From Antilocapra americana (lineage: Eukaryota; Chordata; Mammalia; Artiodactyla; Antilocapridae), in assembly GCA_007570785.1 (NCBI GenBank), contig ML662449.1, forward strand, positions 14,468,491-14,532,490: a stretch of DNA of 64,000 nucleotides, given 5' to 3'. Numbering within the stretch: the stretch's first letter is position 1; every line of letters begins with the position of its first letter. The notes below the pieces were generated by a model. The model worked only from the letters and a program-made list of their open reading frames with translations. It was not told the DNA's origin and ran no database searches. The position numbers were made by a program, and so were the translations under genes. Positions 46,236-57,025 of the stretch are shown one piece after another.

Positions 46236-47202
46236 GGCTTGTAACTGGCTCACCATATTCACATTTTCACTCAATGATTGTTACTTGATGGAAGTAGATC
46301 AAGCTTCACTTGATCTAGTGAAGCTTAGCTTTCCAGCCTTTTCATTTGTACGAGTGCCTTCCAAAGATATATCTTTGTAAAATTAACAATCAATTAAAAC
46401 TGCTGTCTCTCAGTCCAACTCCTCACATCATGGGGCATTGGAATGGCTGTTGACATTTCTGGGATCATGCTGAATTTGGAGTTGGAAGATGTATTTAGTT
46501 TGAGTTCTATGTGATATTTTCTGTAGTAAACAGTCACTTTTGTATACATTTAAGCAACTGCTATCTATATTGGTATAGGAATGGCTTTTAGTCATTCTCT
46601 TACCACTGATTGTGCCAACTCAACCAGGTGTTATGACAGTTAAACCAAGAGTTAAAAGGTGGTGGGAAGGAAAAAGAACAGAGAGGGGATTAGAGCAAAT
46701 ATTACATTTTTGACATTTTAAATTAAACTTGTTTAAGAATTCAAAAATCTTAAAGCTCCTTACTATTAGAATTAGCTAATTAAACCATTAATGAAATTAG
46801 GTACAGTATAATCTCTAATACATTTTGGAGACATTAAGTGGTTTATATGAATGTTCATCATTTTTTCTGGATAATGTGCTTGTATGAAGCCACTCATTCC
46901 CCTGTGGTGCCTGATGAAGCATAAATTTGATGAGAAAGAGCCTTGGCATATGATCATATGTGGTGTGTGATAAATTTATAACATGGCCCTCCGAGCTTGA
47001 GTTGTCAGATCAGCAGTGAGAGGTCTACCTGGGACATTCAGGTAGACCTGAATCAATGAAGCATTTGTCAAGTGAATGAGCAAATGAATGCATGAATGAA
47101 TCATTAGATTTATAGGGTTTATATATCATCAGATTTACTGTTATTCTCTAGATTGAGATCCCTTGGTTCAGAGAGGCTGAGTAATGTACCTCCTAACACT
47201 CA
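46236..47202. other. Unassigned sequence with two strong hairpins
   Basis: No repeat or exon is recognised. Two notable inverted repeats occur: overlapping arms at 46296-46326 and an 11-bp-stem hairpin at 47021-47049 (see findings). Confidence 0.45.
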
Positions 47203-47427
47203 ATGGCTTCCCAAGTGGTTCTGCTAGAGGTAAAGAATCTGCCTGCCAATGCAGGAGATACAAGAGACACTGGTTCAGTTCCTGGGTCAGGAAGATCCCT
47301 GGAGTAGGAAATGGCAACCTGCTCCATTATTCTTGCCTGGAAAATCCCATGGGCAAAGGAGACTAGCAGGCTACAGTCCATGGAGTCACAAAGAGTCGGA
47401 CACAACTGAGCAACTGTGCAAACACAC
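47203..47427 (+). mobile_element. Bov-tA SINE
   Basis: A plus-strand copy from 'ggcttcccaagtggttctgc' to 'cacaactgagcaactgtgca'. The flanks 'acactcaatgg' and 'atactcagtgg' may be a diverged duplication. Confidence 0.92.
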
Positions 47428-47753
47428 ACAATACTCAGTGGCAGAGTGAAACAAGGAGTCAGGATGCCTAACTTTGAATCATGTACTCTTTAATAAGATT
47501 TCAGATCATGGATATTTTCTAGAAGGCTTTAAATAAATCTTCACCATTTCTAAACACTATAAGTACCTCCTTTATTGCCTGGAGACTGCTGTCCTTCTGT
47601 GAAAAAGAACTCCCTTTTAGAATATCAAGGAAATAAGGCAGTGATTGTTTTAAATATCACTTCATGTTGTCTGACCTGGTTCTGATAGACAAGATGCCAG
47701 AAGTGTCTTGCAGAGGTGGGATGAGGTGGGGAGTCAGGGGTGGGAGATTCTCT
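47428..47753. other. No recognised feature
   Basis: Short unassigned spacer between SINE copies. Confidence 0.35.
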
Positions 47754-48153
47754 ATTGTTGTTTAGTCGCTAAGTCATGTCCAGCTACTGGAAATGTAAGA
47801 GATGTGGGTTCAGTCCCTGGGTCAGGAAGATCCCCTGGAGAAGGGCATGGCAACCCACTCCAGTATTCTTGCCTGGAGAATCCCTTGGACAGAGGAGCCT
47901 GATGGGCTACAGTCCATAGGATCACAAAGAGTTGTACACGACTAAAGCAACTTAGCAGGCAGGAATGTCCAACTCTTTGCGATTCCATGTACTATAGCCC
48001 ACCAGACTCCTCTGTCCATAGGATTTCCCAGACAAGAATACTGGAATGTGTTGCTATTTCCTTCTCCAGGGGATCTCTCTGACCCAGGGATTAAACCTGC
48101 ATCTTGACTGCATTGGCAGATGGATTGTTTACCACTGGGCCACCAGGGAAACC
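47754..48153 (-). mobile_element. Bov-tA SINE (reverse), split by another SINE
   Basis: The reverse copy begins at 47754 ('gttgtttagtcgctaagtca'), breaks at about 47784 and resumes at 47962 ('atgtccaactctttgcgatt'), ending in 'ggccaccagggaaacc'. The break is filled by a plus-strand copy. Confidence 0.9.
47785..47961 (+). mobile_element. Bov-tA SINE inserted into an opposite-strand SINE
   Basis: A plus-strand copy lacking the first 40 bases of the head. The repeated 'atgtccagct' (left) and 'atgtccaact' (right) is the likely target-site duplication taken from the host SINE. Confidence 0.9.
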
Positions 48154-48367
48154 TGGAGAGACTCTTTAGATCAAGGGTTTTCAAACTGAGAGTCTTGACC
48201 CATTAGTGATTAGTGAAATCAATTTAGTGGCTAAATAATAAAAAAGAAAATATCAGATTGTGTTGCCACATGATAAGGGAACTAAGTATTGCTTAGGTAA
48301 AATTTTGATAGACCTTGTCAAAATAGCTATATTTTTTAAGGTGGATTATGGTCAGAATTTTTTAATT

Positions 48368-48590
48368 AATTAATTATATTTTTAATTAAAGTATAGTTGA
48401 TACAATATTATTTAAGTTATAGGTGTATAATATAGTGATTCACAATTTTTTAAAGTCATACTCTGTTTATAATTAATATAAAACCTTGACTGTATTCCCT
48501 GTGTTGTATATATATCCTTGTTGTTTATTTTATACCTAATAGCTTGTACCCATGCTCTACCCCTATATTGTCCCTCCCCCTAGAATTTTT
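48368..48590 (-). mobile_element. L1 3' end (reverse)
   Basis: 'aattaaagtatagttgatac', 'aatatagtgattcacaattt' and 'cctgtgttgtatatatatcc' match the artiodactyl L1 3' UTR in reverse. Confidence 0.75.
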
Positions 48591-49231
48591 TTTTTTTAAA
48601 CTAGGGTTGGTGATCAAGTGCCTAGAACAGAATAAGAGTAAAACATTCAGCATAGTATGCATTTAGAAGGAATAAACCTAGGGGCAGAAATGTAATTGTT
48701 TTCAGTTGAGGAGAAAAGGAAAGAGGAGGACTACCACAGTTGGGCCAGCCCTTCCATGATGCACAGAGGAGGAAAAGCTCAGAGCCTGTGTTGCTATGCC
48801 AGAAGTTGAGGCCTAGAGATCTCTACAAAATGGATGGGAGACTCAGGGCCCTGAAAAGTCCCTCATTGAATGGAGCTTCTGCATGAGCTTGAACCTGTGA
48901 TGGAATCTGATGTGGACAGGCTCACAGGAGGCCAAGTTGAAGCAGAGATCACTGGGCTTAGGAGAATTTCAAGGTTGTTGACTTTGTAGTTGATTGAGCT
49001 CCAGATTTATTCAGTCCTAGATTTTGAAGGTATAAAAGGCTATACCTAGAGTTTATTGGGAGTGAGTGTAAAAACACTGGAGACACTGGCACACTGGGCA
49101 CCTACTGAATTATGGGGGACCCTAGAGGCAGTGAGGTGGGGTAGGCCAGAACTATACAATAGGATTAAAATGTCATCATCATTACCTATTTTATTCAGAC
49201 TCCTTATACACAAAAGTTAAATATTTATAAT
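48591..49231. other. No recognised feature
   Basis: About 640 bp of mixed-composition sequence after a T12 run. It has no repeat signature I know. Confidence 0.4.
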
Positions 49232-49555
49232 CAGTTCAGTTCAGTTGCTCAGTCGTATATGACTCTTTGCAATCCCATGAACCGCAACACACCAGGCCTC
49301 CCTGTCCATCATCAACTCCCAGAGTCTACCCATACCCATGTCCATTGAGTCGGTGATGCCATCCAACCATCTCATCCTCCATCATCCCCTTCTCCTCCTG
49401 CCCCCAATCCTTCCCAGCATTAGGGTCTTTTCCAGTGAGTCAACTCTTCACATGAGGTGGCCAAAGGATTGGAGTTTCAGCTTCAACATCAGTCCTTCCA
49501 ATGAACACCGAGGACTGATTTCCTTTAGGATGGACTGGTTGGATCTCCTTGCAGT
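49232..49555 (-). mobile_element. BovB 3' end (reverse)
   Basis: A 324-bp truncated copy ('cagttcagttcagttgctca' to 'ggatctccttgcagt') meeting a reverse L1 directly. A second BovB in the same orientation lies 400 bp downstream. Confidence 0.92.
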
Positions 49556-49760
49556 TGTTCTTAATCCAGTTGAAATTTATTTTGCATATGGGATGAGGCC
49601 AGCATCAACTTCTATTTTCTCCTAAGTATCCAGGCACCGTCCCACAGATATTTACAGAGTGGCTTCCTTTTATGCAGGTTTAAGACGTGACCTTTGTCCG
49701 ATAATAAGTTCCGGTGCTTGGAAAGGCACCGGTGTTCTGTCCTGCTCTCTGGCCATTAGA
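49556..49760 (-). mobile_element. L1 fragment (reverse)
   Basis: 'atccagttgaaatttatttt', 'cgtcccacagatatttacag' and 'tccgataataagttccggtg' are ORF2 C-terminal/3' UTR text of an old L1 in reverse. It contains a short CpG-bearing hairpin. Confidence 0.65.
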
Positions 49761-49958
49761 CAGTGTTCATGCCACTTTTCACTGTTTCCTTTCTATTCGT
49801 CACCATTTCTGTTCTTGATCCTCTTATGCACTTTTTTTTCCTGCTGTACATTAGAATTGAGTGATTAGCTGCATTGCATCTCTGTGTTAATTGAAAAAGA
49901 ACTGACATTTTCATGTTACTGTCGTCCCATTCAGAACGTATTGCTTCAGTTTGGGTCT

Positions 49959-50403
49959 CAGTTCAATTCAGTCACTCAGTCATGTCCAGCTCTTTGCGAC
50001 CCCATGAATCGCAGCATGCCAGGACTCCCTGTCCTTCAACTCCTGGAGTCTACCCAAACCCATGTTCATCGAGTCGGTGATGCCATCCAGCCATCTCATC
50101 CTCTGTCGTCCCCTTCTTCTCCTGCCCCCAATCCTTCCCAGCATTAGGGTCTTTTCCAATGAGTCAACTCTTTGCATGAGGTGGCCAAAGGATTGGAGTT
50201 TCAGCTTCAACATCAGTCCTTCCAATGGACACTGAGGACTGATCTCCTTTATGATGAACTGGTTGGATCTCCTTGCAGTCCAAGGGACTCTCAAGAGTCC
50301 TCTCCAACACCACAGTTCAAAAGCATCAATTTTTTGGTGCTCAGCTTTCTTCACCATCCAACTCTCACGTCCAACTCTCACATAACTACTGGAAAAACCA
50401 TAC
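49959..50403 (-). mobile_element. BovB 3' part (reverse)
   Basis: A 445-bp truncated copy. It carries a 13-bp tandem duplication, 'ccaactctcac' followed by 'gt' then again 'ccaactctcac', near 50359-50382. The minus-strand frame 49980-50381 (133 codons) is the BovB C-terminus. Confidence 0.93.
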
Positions 50404-52022
50404 TGAAGTGCTATACCAAATAATATCCAATTAGAATAATGAGAATAAAAGTGTTATAGCCACCTTTTTATTAGCATTTCCCTATTGAATCTTTTCCCAT
50501 TCCTTTATTTTTAACTTTGACAAGTTGTTCTAAGTGTGTCTCTTGTATCTAGAAAATAGTTGTTTTGATTTGAGAACATATCAAAATGTAAAATAGTGTT
50601 TTGATTAGGAAGATAAGTAACTGTCAAGATTCTAATATGTTAAAGAAACAATTATAAGAAAATACTAAAAACATTAACTATATAACTGGATGGGTTAAAA
50701 CAAATAGTTCACCAAGTAGCTTGAAATATAGCTCACTAAATCTGAATCTGTAAAATTGTGATTACTTTAGAGTAAGTGACCAGAAGGAAAAGAGAGGTGG
50801 GAGCAAATAGTACTATCAGATCATATTGACCAATTCTAGATTTTTTGGGATTTGACATACAGCTATTGTGGAAATTAAAAAAATGATTTTAAGAAAGATA
50901 TGTGCTTAATATATTTTAAAAGTCATTTGAGGCCTTGGGAAAAGGTCAGAATTTAGCTTGAAATTTTTATATAAGAAAAAATCTCTAATATCAATAAATC
51001 TACATCTAAACAAGATATTTGTCTTCTAGCTAGAAGGGTAAAAAATAGTTTAGTTAAAATTCCTGGGAAAAATACTTAAACCATGTTTATTATATTTATA
51101 TAAAAACACAGTATAATTGCTCCACTGTCAAGAATTCCAGGAGTTGAATATAGTTTTGTTATTGTTTTCACTTATGTTATCCAGTAGCAGGATAAGTTTT
51201 GGTTGAAATGTTTATGCTCCTGATTTACCTGATTTACTTTGTTATGTCATAAAGAAGACTGGCAAAGGATCAGAACCAGGAAAGTCAACCTGCCCACACT
51301 GGCATCAAACTTTCAGGATTATGAGCATCTGGTAACTCTCTGAGTGGACCTACTACAAATAGATGTGAAATACACTATGCATGCTGCCATTATTCAGGTG
51401 GCTGCATTTTCTGTTCTGATTATCTTTGCATAGAATAAATTTTTTCTTTCTCTCTTAACAGAAAGAGGGTTAAAATTGGATGGTTAGTGTGGTAAACGTG
51501 GACTAACCCAAAAGGGCCAACAGATATCAAGCAGAATCAGTTTCACTGCTGAGCTAAGCTAAAACTTAAATACAATCATTTTCTCAGGTAAGACAGAAAA
51601 ACTTTGTGGGCTATAGTTAGCTAATTTCAACAACAGCATTTGACAATGTATCAAAGCTCTCATACATCAGCCATAGTTAATTAATAAGATAGCAATTATA
51701 CTATTTTTATGGAAACACTGAGATACCATCTGAATGAAGTAGTAATTAGATTAGAAAGGATTTAAAAGATAACTCTTATTGGAAATCATGTTACCACACT
51801 TATTGGAAAAATAATCATTGTTGAAACTGAGTTATACTTGGAGGTTCTATTTTCTCTACTTTTGTAAATCTTTGAAAATTTCCATTAAATAAGTGATAAG
51901 GAAACAAAAGTGTCAAAAAACCTGACTCACTTTTTTTTTTTAACTCCTCTAGAAGTGAAAATAAAGTTTTAAGTGACAGGTTATGGAAAAAGTGAATTCT
52001 GTAATGAGTATAACTAGACCTT
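50404..52022. other. Mostly unassigned; possible L1 3' tip
   Basis: About 1.6 kb of AT-rich sequence. Bases 51780-51900 ('tttgaaaatttccattaaat') resemble the 3' end of an old plus-strand L1. No exon seen. Confidence 0.4.
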
Positions 52023-52034
52023 ACCACAAATTGA

Positions 52035-52261
52035 AGGGCTGACTCATTTGAAAAGACCTTGATGCTGGGAAAGATTGAGAGCAGGAGGAGAAGGGGACAA
52101 CAGAGGATTAGATGGTTGGATAACATCACTGACTCAATGGACATGAGTTTGGGTAAAGTCCGGGAGTTGGGGATGGACAGTGAGGCCTAGTGTGCTGTGG
52201 TTCATGGGGTCACAAAGAGTAGGACACAACTGAGCAACTGAACTGAACTGAACTGAACTGA
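52035..52261 (+). mobile_element. BovB 3' end with TSD and tail repeat
   Basis: A 227-bp 5'-truncated copy that ends in a (TGAAC)n tail at 52238-52261. A perfect 12-bp duplication, 'accacaaattga', is at 52023-52034 and 52262-52273. Confidence 0.95.
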
Positions 52262-52351
52262 ACCACAAATTGAATTAATAGTCATTAAAATGTTTTGCAT
52301 TGATTTTTGTGTGTATAAATGTATCAGCTTCAGTGCTCATTATACATATGG

Positions 52352-52541
52352 TAAAAGTGAAAGTAAAAGTCACTCAGTTGTGTCCGACTCTTTGCAACCA
52401 GCCTACTGGAGTAGGTAGCCAGAATCCTGGAGTGGGTATCCCTTCTCCAGGGAATCTTCTCAACCCAGGGATCGAACCCAGGTCTCCCTCAGAGACCTCA
52501 GAGATCTTGCAGGCTGATTCTTTACCAGCTGAGCCACCAGG
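52352..52541 (-). mobile_element. Bov-tA SINE (reverse), internally deleted
   Basis: A reverse copy starting with 'gtgaaagtaaaagtcactca'. The central Bov-A portion is missing after 'tttgcaaccagcc', and it ends with 'gctgagccaccagg'. There is a small local duplication, 'cagagacct'/'cagagatct'. Confidence 0.88.
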
Positions 52542-52757
52542 TTGAGTGAAATGTTTTTGTAAGTCAAATTAATTCTGAAAATTAGCAGTGACCAATGTCA
52601 CTGAAGCTGATAGAGGGCAGCATGGTCTTGTGATTTTTAGCAACAGAGAAATGGGCTAAGATCCCAGTTTTGCTTACTAAAGAAGTAGACCAATTAAATA
52701 ATTAAGCATTAACATCATTAAGTGACATGAATTGTTCAGCACTGTACCAGAACAGCG

Positions 52758-53010
52758 TGATGTAACAGTTATGGCATAGTGGTAGGTTTGGAGTTACACA
52801 TGGGCTAGAATCCTGGTTTGGCCATTTACAGCCATGTGATGCTGGGCAAAATAACAAACTTACTGGACCAGGTTCAGCATCCTCTTCTCTGTAACTAGGA
52901 ACAATAATAGCTAACTGAGAGGGTTGTTTTAAGGGTAAGATGAAATATAGCCCATTATGTGTCTAGAACAGTATCTGATGTATATACAGTAAACAGTAGT
53001 TGTTATTATT
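52758..53010 (+). mobile_element. MIR SINE
   Basis: A nearly complete plus-strand MIR. It has 'gcatagtggtaggtttggag', 'gaatcctggtttggccattt', 'catgtgatgctgggcaaaat' and 'gagggttgttttaagggtaa' in canonical order. Confidence 0.9.
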
Positions 53011-53329
53011 ACTGTCTGCTCTGTTGAGTATGATATAGTCTCTCCATAGTGACAGTAGAATATATTAATAGAAATATTCTTAGTGGTAAGTAGAATATAG
53101 AGGTAGAAATATCTTATTGCACTATGCAGTGTAAGATAGACACATATGCAGGGTAGCCTAGCTCTTGATATGGGCAACATTATTCAGATGAAATTTTCTT
53201 ATATCAGTCTCTCAGGCTTACTTTAGGGGATCTAACATCTAGGTTTCTTGCCACCTCTCAAAGCTGATATTTTGAAGAATCAACCAAGAAGAAAGCAGGC
53301 CTACTGAAACCTATTTCACCCTCTAACTT
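53011..53329. other. No recognised feature
   Basis: Short AT-rich spacer with no repeat or exon seen. Confidence 0.35.
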
Positions 53330-53735
53330 TGCACCCACTGCCTTCACAGCTAGACCTCTATTCCAGGTGCCCTTATTTCCAATTGATCTGACTCTAGGTC
53401 TGCCCCTGGAACCATGACAATTGCCTATCTTATCCTCAGATCAGACCACTCCTTGCATGCCATTGCCTGGGTGGAGTTCAGCAACTCACCCTAGGCGTGG
53501 ATGTTAAGACTTCTATGTACCTCCCCAGTTAAGAGTGTGTCCACCTTTTTAAACAGTTGCTTTCTCACTGCTGCCCTCTCCCTGCCTCTATTTTTCACCC
53601 ACCCCAACTCCTCCTAGCTTGCTGCATAACATGCATAAGTATCTAATGTGTAGAGGATATTCAGTCAATATTTTGTTGAATAAATGATTATTCAACATGT
53701 TGAATGATTATTCAACATGATTAATTAATCATGGA
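53330..53735 (+). mobile_element. LINE-2-like 3' end with palindromic tail
   Basis: C-rich text in L2 style ('cttgcatgccattgcctggg', 'ctccccagttaagagtgtgt') leads to 'ttttgttgaataaatgatt', the degraded TGAATGAA end. The tail carries three successive palindromes (see findings). Confidence 0.45.
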
Positions 53736-54135
53736 AATAGGACAATATTCAGCTAAGCATAGGCATGGGTGTGGGTACTTCTACAAGTCATTGTATACTT
53801 AATACTCAATTCTGGGCCTTTTGTTGATGTCTTTCTATTCATTCTGATTGTCTGAAGCTCATTCTGTAACATATTTCTCAGGAAAGTCACATGGGAACAT
53901 TTCCCTGATGGCAGTTTATTTGTGCCCTTTATACTTGAGTCAGTTTTGCTCTAAAACAGGTATTTCAAACTTTAACATCTCAAATTTCTCAAAACCCTGA
54001 TCACTTCTTTCTATCTTCTCATTGGCAATAGCAAAGCTCACCTCCAACATTATAGAGGAAAGAGAAGCACCATTTCTGAATATAAAGGATATAAACCTAC
54101 TTTCCTCCTTCCTGTTGTTAAAACTGAGAGCCTGT
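53736..54135. other. No recognised feature
   Basis: AT-rich spacer with no repeat or exon seen. Confidence 0.35.
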
Positions 54136-54333
54136 CCTTCCCTGGCGGCTGAGGTGGTAAAGAATCTGCCTGCAATGCGGGAGACCTGGGTTTGATCCCT
54201 GGGTTGGGAAGACCCCCTGGAGGAGGGCATGACAGTATTCTTGCGTGGAGAATCCCCACAGACAGAGGAGCCTGGTGGCTACAGTCCACTGGGTCACAGA
54301 GAGTCAGACATGACTGAGCAATTAAACACAGCA
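54136..54333 (+). mobile_element. Bov-tA SINE
   Basis: A plus-strand copy from 'ccttccctggcggctgagg' with an almost perfect B box ('gggtttgatccctgggttgg') to 'gtcagacatgactgagcaat'. About 18 bases are deleted in the middle. Confidence 0.93.
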
Positions 54334-54697
54334 CAGCACTTCTCATTTAGATTCCATTCCCTCCTTCTAAGGAACATTACATTGTCAGTTACAGTTTTTT
54401 GTTCCTGTATGTTAAAACTTTCTCTTTCTTGATTAGACCCTTCTTATCAAGTTTTAAATACATTCCAGTCATTTCCATTTAAAAAAAAAAAGTCACTCAA
54501 TCCCACATCCCCCCTCCAACTATCATCCCATCATCTTATCTCCTTCCCTTTGTGACACACTTTTTGAACATGTGATTCGTACATGCTGTGTAGCTGCAGT
54601 GGTTGCCTTCTCAACATCTATCTCCCATTCTTCCCACCATCTATCTCCCATTCTTCCCACAGAAGCTGATTCTCTCACGGCAGCAATGGGTCAAACT

Positions 54698-55560
54698 CAG
54701 TTCAGTTCAGTCACTCAGTCATGTCCGACTCTTTGCAACCCCATGGATTGCAGCATACCAGGCCTCCCTGTCCATCACCAATTCCCAGAGTTTACTCAAA
54801 CTCAGGTCCATTGAGTTGGTGATGCCATCCAACCATCTCATCCTCTGTCATCTTCTTCTCCTCCCACCTTCAATGTTTGCTACCATCAGGGTCTTTTCCA
54901 GTGAGTCAGCTCTTCGCATCAGGTAGCCAAAATATTGGAGTTTCAGCTTCAGCATCAGTCCTTCCAATGAATATTCAGGACTGATTACCTTTAGGATGGA
55001 CTGGTTTGATCTCCCTGCAGTCCAAGGGACTCTCAAGACTCTTCTCCAACACCATTGTCAAGAGCATCAATTCTTTGGCACTCAGCTTTCTTTAAGGTCC
55101 ACCTCTCACATCCATACATGACTGCTGGAAAAACCATAGTCTTGACTAGATGGACCTTTGTTGGCAAAGTGATGTCTCTGCTTTTTAATATGCTGTCTAG
55201 GTTGGTCATAATTTTTCTTCCAAGGAGTAAGTGTAAGTGTCTTTTAATTTCATGGCTGCAATCACCATCTGCAGTGATTTTGGAGCTCCCCAAAATAAAG
55301 TCTGCCACTGTTTCCCCATCTATTTGCCATGAAGTGATGGGACTGGATGCCATGATCTTAGTTTTCTGAATGTTGAGCTTTAAGCCAACTTTTTCACTCT
55401 CCTCTTTCATGTTCATCGAGGCTCTTAAGTTCTTTGATTTCTGCCATAAATGTGGTGTTATCTGTATATCTGAGATTATTGATGTTTCTCCTGGTAATCT
55501 TGATTCCAGTTTGTGCTTCATCCAGCCCAGTGTTTCTCATGATGTACTCTGCATATAAGT
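54698..55560 (-). mobile_element. BovB LINE (reverse), 860 bp
   Basis: A 5'-truncated copy from 'cagttcagttcagtcactc' to 'gtactctgcatataagt'. The C-terminal frame at 55033-55521 is open for 162 codons but shifted relative to the RT region. It sits in the L2 and ends at a short AT tandem ('atatataagt'). Confidence 0.93.
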
Positions 55561-55985
55561 ATATATAAGTATATTAGTCAGACTAAAGACTTTATTTCCT
55601 AGCCTCCCTTGCAGCTAGGAATGTCCACATGGCACAGCTCTGACAGATGATATGAAGTCAGCTGTGGATTTATAGAAGATGTTTGCTTTCCTGGTGTAGG
55701 TACCAGACCTTTCCCCCGATGTTTCTTTTTTCCTTCTGTCTGTAGCACTGGCTTGATAGTGAGTAGCCATTTTTAATTCCTGATTGGAAAAACAAAAAAC
55801 AAAAAAAGCCTCACACTGAGGATGACAGAACAGAAAGAAAGGTTCTAGGACATTAATGACATCATGTAACCACTGCACCAGCCTGAATGTCACCCTCTGT
55901 CATTCTTGCTTTGTGAGAAAAATAACTCTATTTAGTTAAGCTACTGTCATCAGGTTCTATTACATGTGACCAAATGTGATTCCTA
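55561..55985. mobile_element. Unidentified ancient repeat, LTR-like
   Basis: 'gactttatttcctagcctcc', 'cttgcagctaggaatgtcca' and 'tttagttaagctactgtcat' recur in many mammalian genomes at similar spacing, and I read them as an ancient LTR or DNA-transposon repeat. It interrupts the L2 beside the BovB. I cannot name the family. Confidence 0.4.
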
Positions 55986-56646
55986 ATCTATACTCTTGCT
56001 CCCTACATTTCCTCACTCACCTTTGACTCACTCTCAAACCATTCCATTCTGGCTTCTGGCCCATCATTCCACTGGACTCACCAATGACCTGCAAGTTGTG
56101 AAATCCAGGGGACATTCTCAGTTCTCATATTACTTAACCTCTCAGCAACATTTGACTCTGTTGTCCATGACTTCCTTTTTGAAACACTGTCATCTCACAG
56201 CTTCTGTGGGTTAGTTCCTTCACCTCTAACTTCCCTCTCTGTCTTTTGCATGGATTAATCTTCATCTTCTAGCCAAATTTTACATCTTTCAACCTCTGGC
56301 CTCAGCAACATGCTTTTTCCTCTGTCTGAAATGTTCTCCCCTTCCCTCTCTTGCCAGCTAACTCTTCCTCATCCTTCAGTTCTCCATCCATTCTTCACTT
56401 TTTCAGGAAGGCCTCCCTTGACCTCCTTGTGAGGTCAAATTTCCTTATTCTGTATTCCTTCATAGCTCTTACATAGTTATAACTTACTATCTTAGTCTAA
56501 CTCTAAGTTGCCTTTCTCTTCAGAATGTAGACCCCATGATGGCAGAAACCAGTCTATTTTTGATCATTATTATATCTCCAGAACCAAGGAGATATTCCCC
56601 TAAATATTCCCCAACACAGAATATGTGCTCAAGAATTAGTTCTTGG

Positions 56647-56825
56647 TACTTCCCTGGTTGTCCATTGGTAAGACTTTGCCTTCCAGTGCAGGGCATGTGG
56701 GTTTGATCCCTGGTTAGGAAACTAAGATCCCACATGTCTTAGGGCCAAAAAACAGAAAACAGAAGTAATATTATAACAAGTTCAACAAAGACTTTAAAAA
56801 TGATCCACATCAGAAAAAGTCTTAA
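56647..56825 (+). mobile_element. CHR-type SINE with TSD
   Basis: The SINE body (56647-56762, 'tacttccctggttgtccatt' to 'gggccaaaaaacagaaaac') is followed by a non-SINE extension to 56825. A perfect 16-bp duplication, 'aagaattagttcttgg', is at 56631-56646 and 56826-56841. The extra 60 bases between the SINE tail and the right duplicate belong to the inserted unit or to its read-through 3' flank. Confidence 0.9.
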
Positions 56826-56869
56826 AAGAATTAGTTCTTGGAGTAAATGGATGAATATACAATTATATA

Positions 56870-57025
56870 GTGATATTTTATTGTCTGTCTTCTTCTAGCT
56901 GCATGAGAGAAGGAAACATCTATTTTATTCACAATTGGGTATGCAATACCTAACATACTGCATAGCACATAGAAGGAAACATAATATATTAATTTTTTAA
57001 TGAATAAAAGAATAAATGAATGAGT
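56870..57025 (+). mobile_element. LINE-2 3' tip
   Basis: 'agctgcatgagagaaggaaa', 'atactgcatagcacatagaa' and then 'ataaaagaataaatgaatga' match the L2 terminus with its TGAATGAA-like end. A second L2 tail lies just upstream, so two copies or a duplication are present. Confidence 0.6.

Larger units (their letters stand above)
54500..56860 (+). mobile_element. LINE-2, plus strand, split by BovB and CHR
   Basis: L2 text starts around 54500 and is cut by BovB at 54698. It resumes around 55985 with 'ccaatgacctgcaagttgtg'. The reverse-transcriptase motif A is recognisable at 56128-56165 as VLILLNLSATFDSVVH (LDLSAAFDTVDH in good copies). It continues through the C-terminus and 3' UTR ('aatgtagaccccatgatggc') to the tail around 56646 and 56842. 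Frames are broken. It contains a 23-bp tandem duplication at 54615-54660. The segment 55561-55985 does not read as L2. Confidence 0.65.

Noticed and set aside
52238..52261. Short regularly spaced repeat resembling an array
   Set aside because: This is the TGAAC tail of BovB; it has no spacers and is not a CRISPR array.
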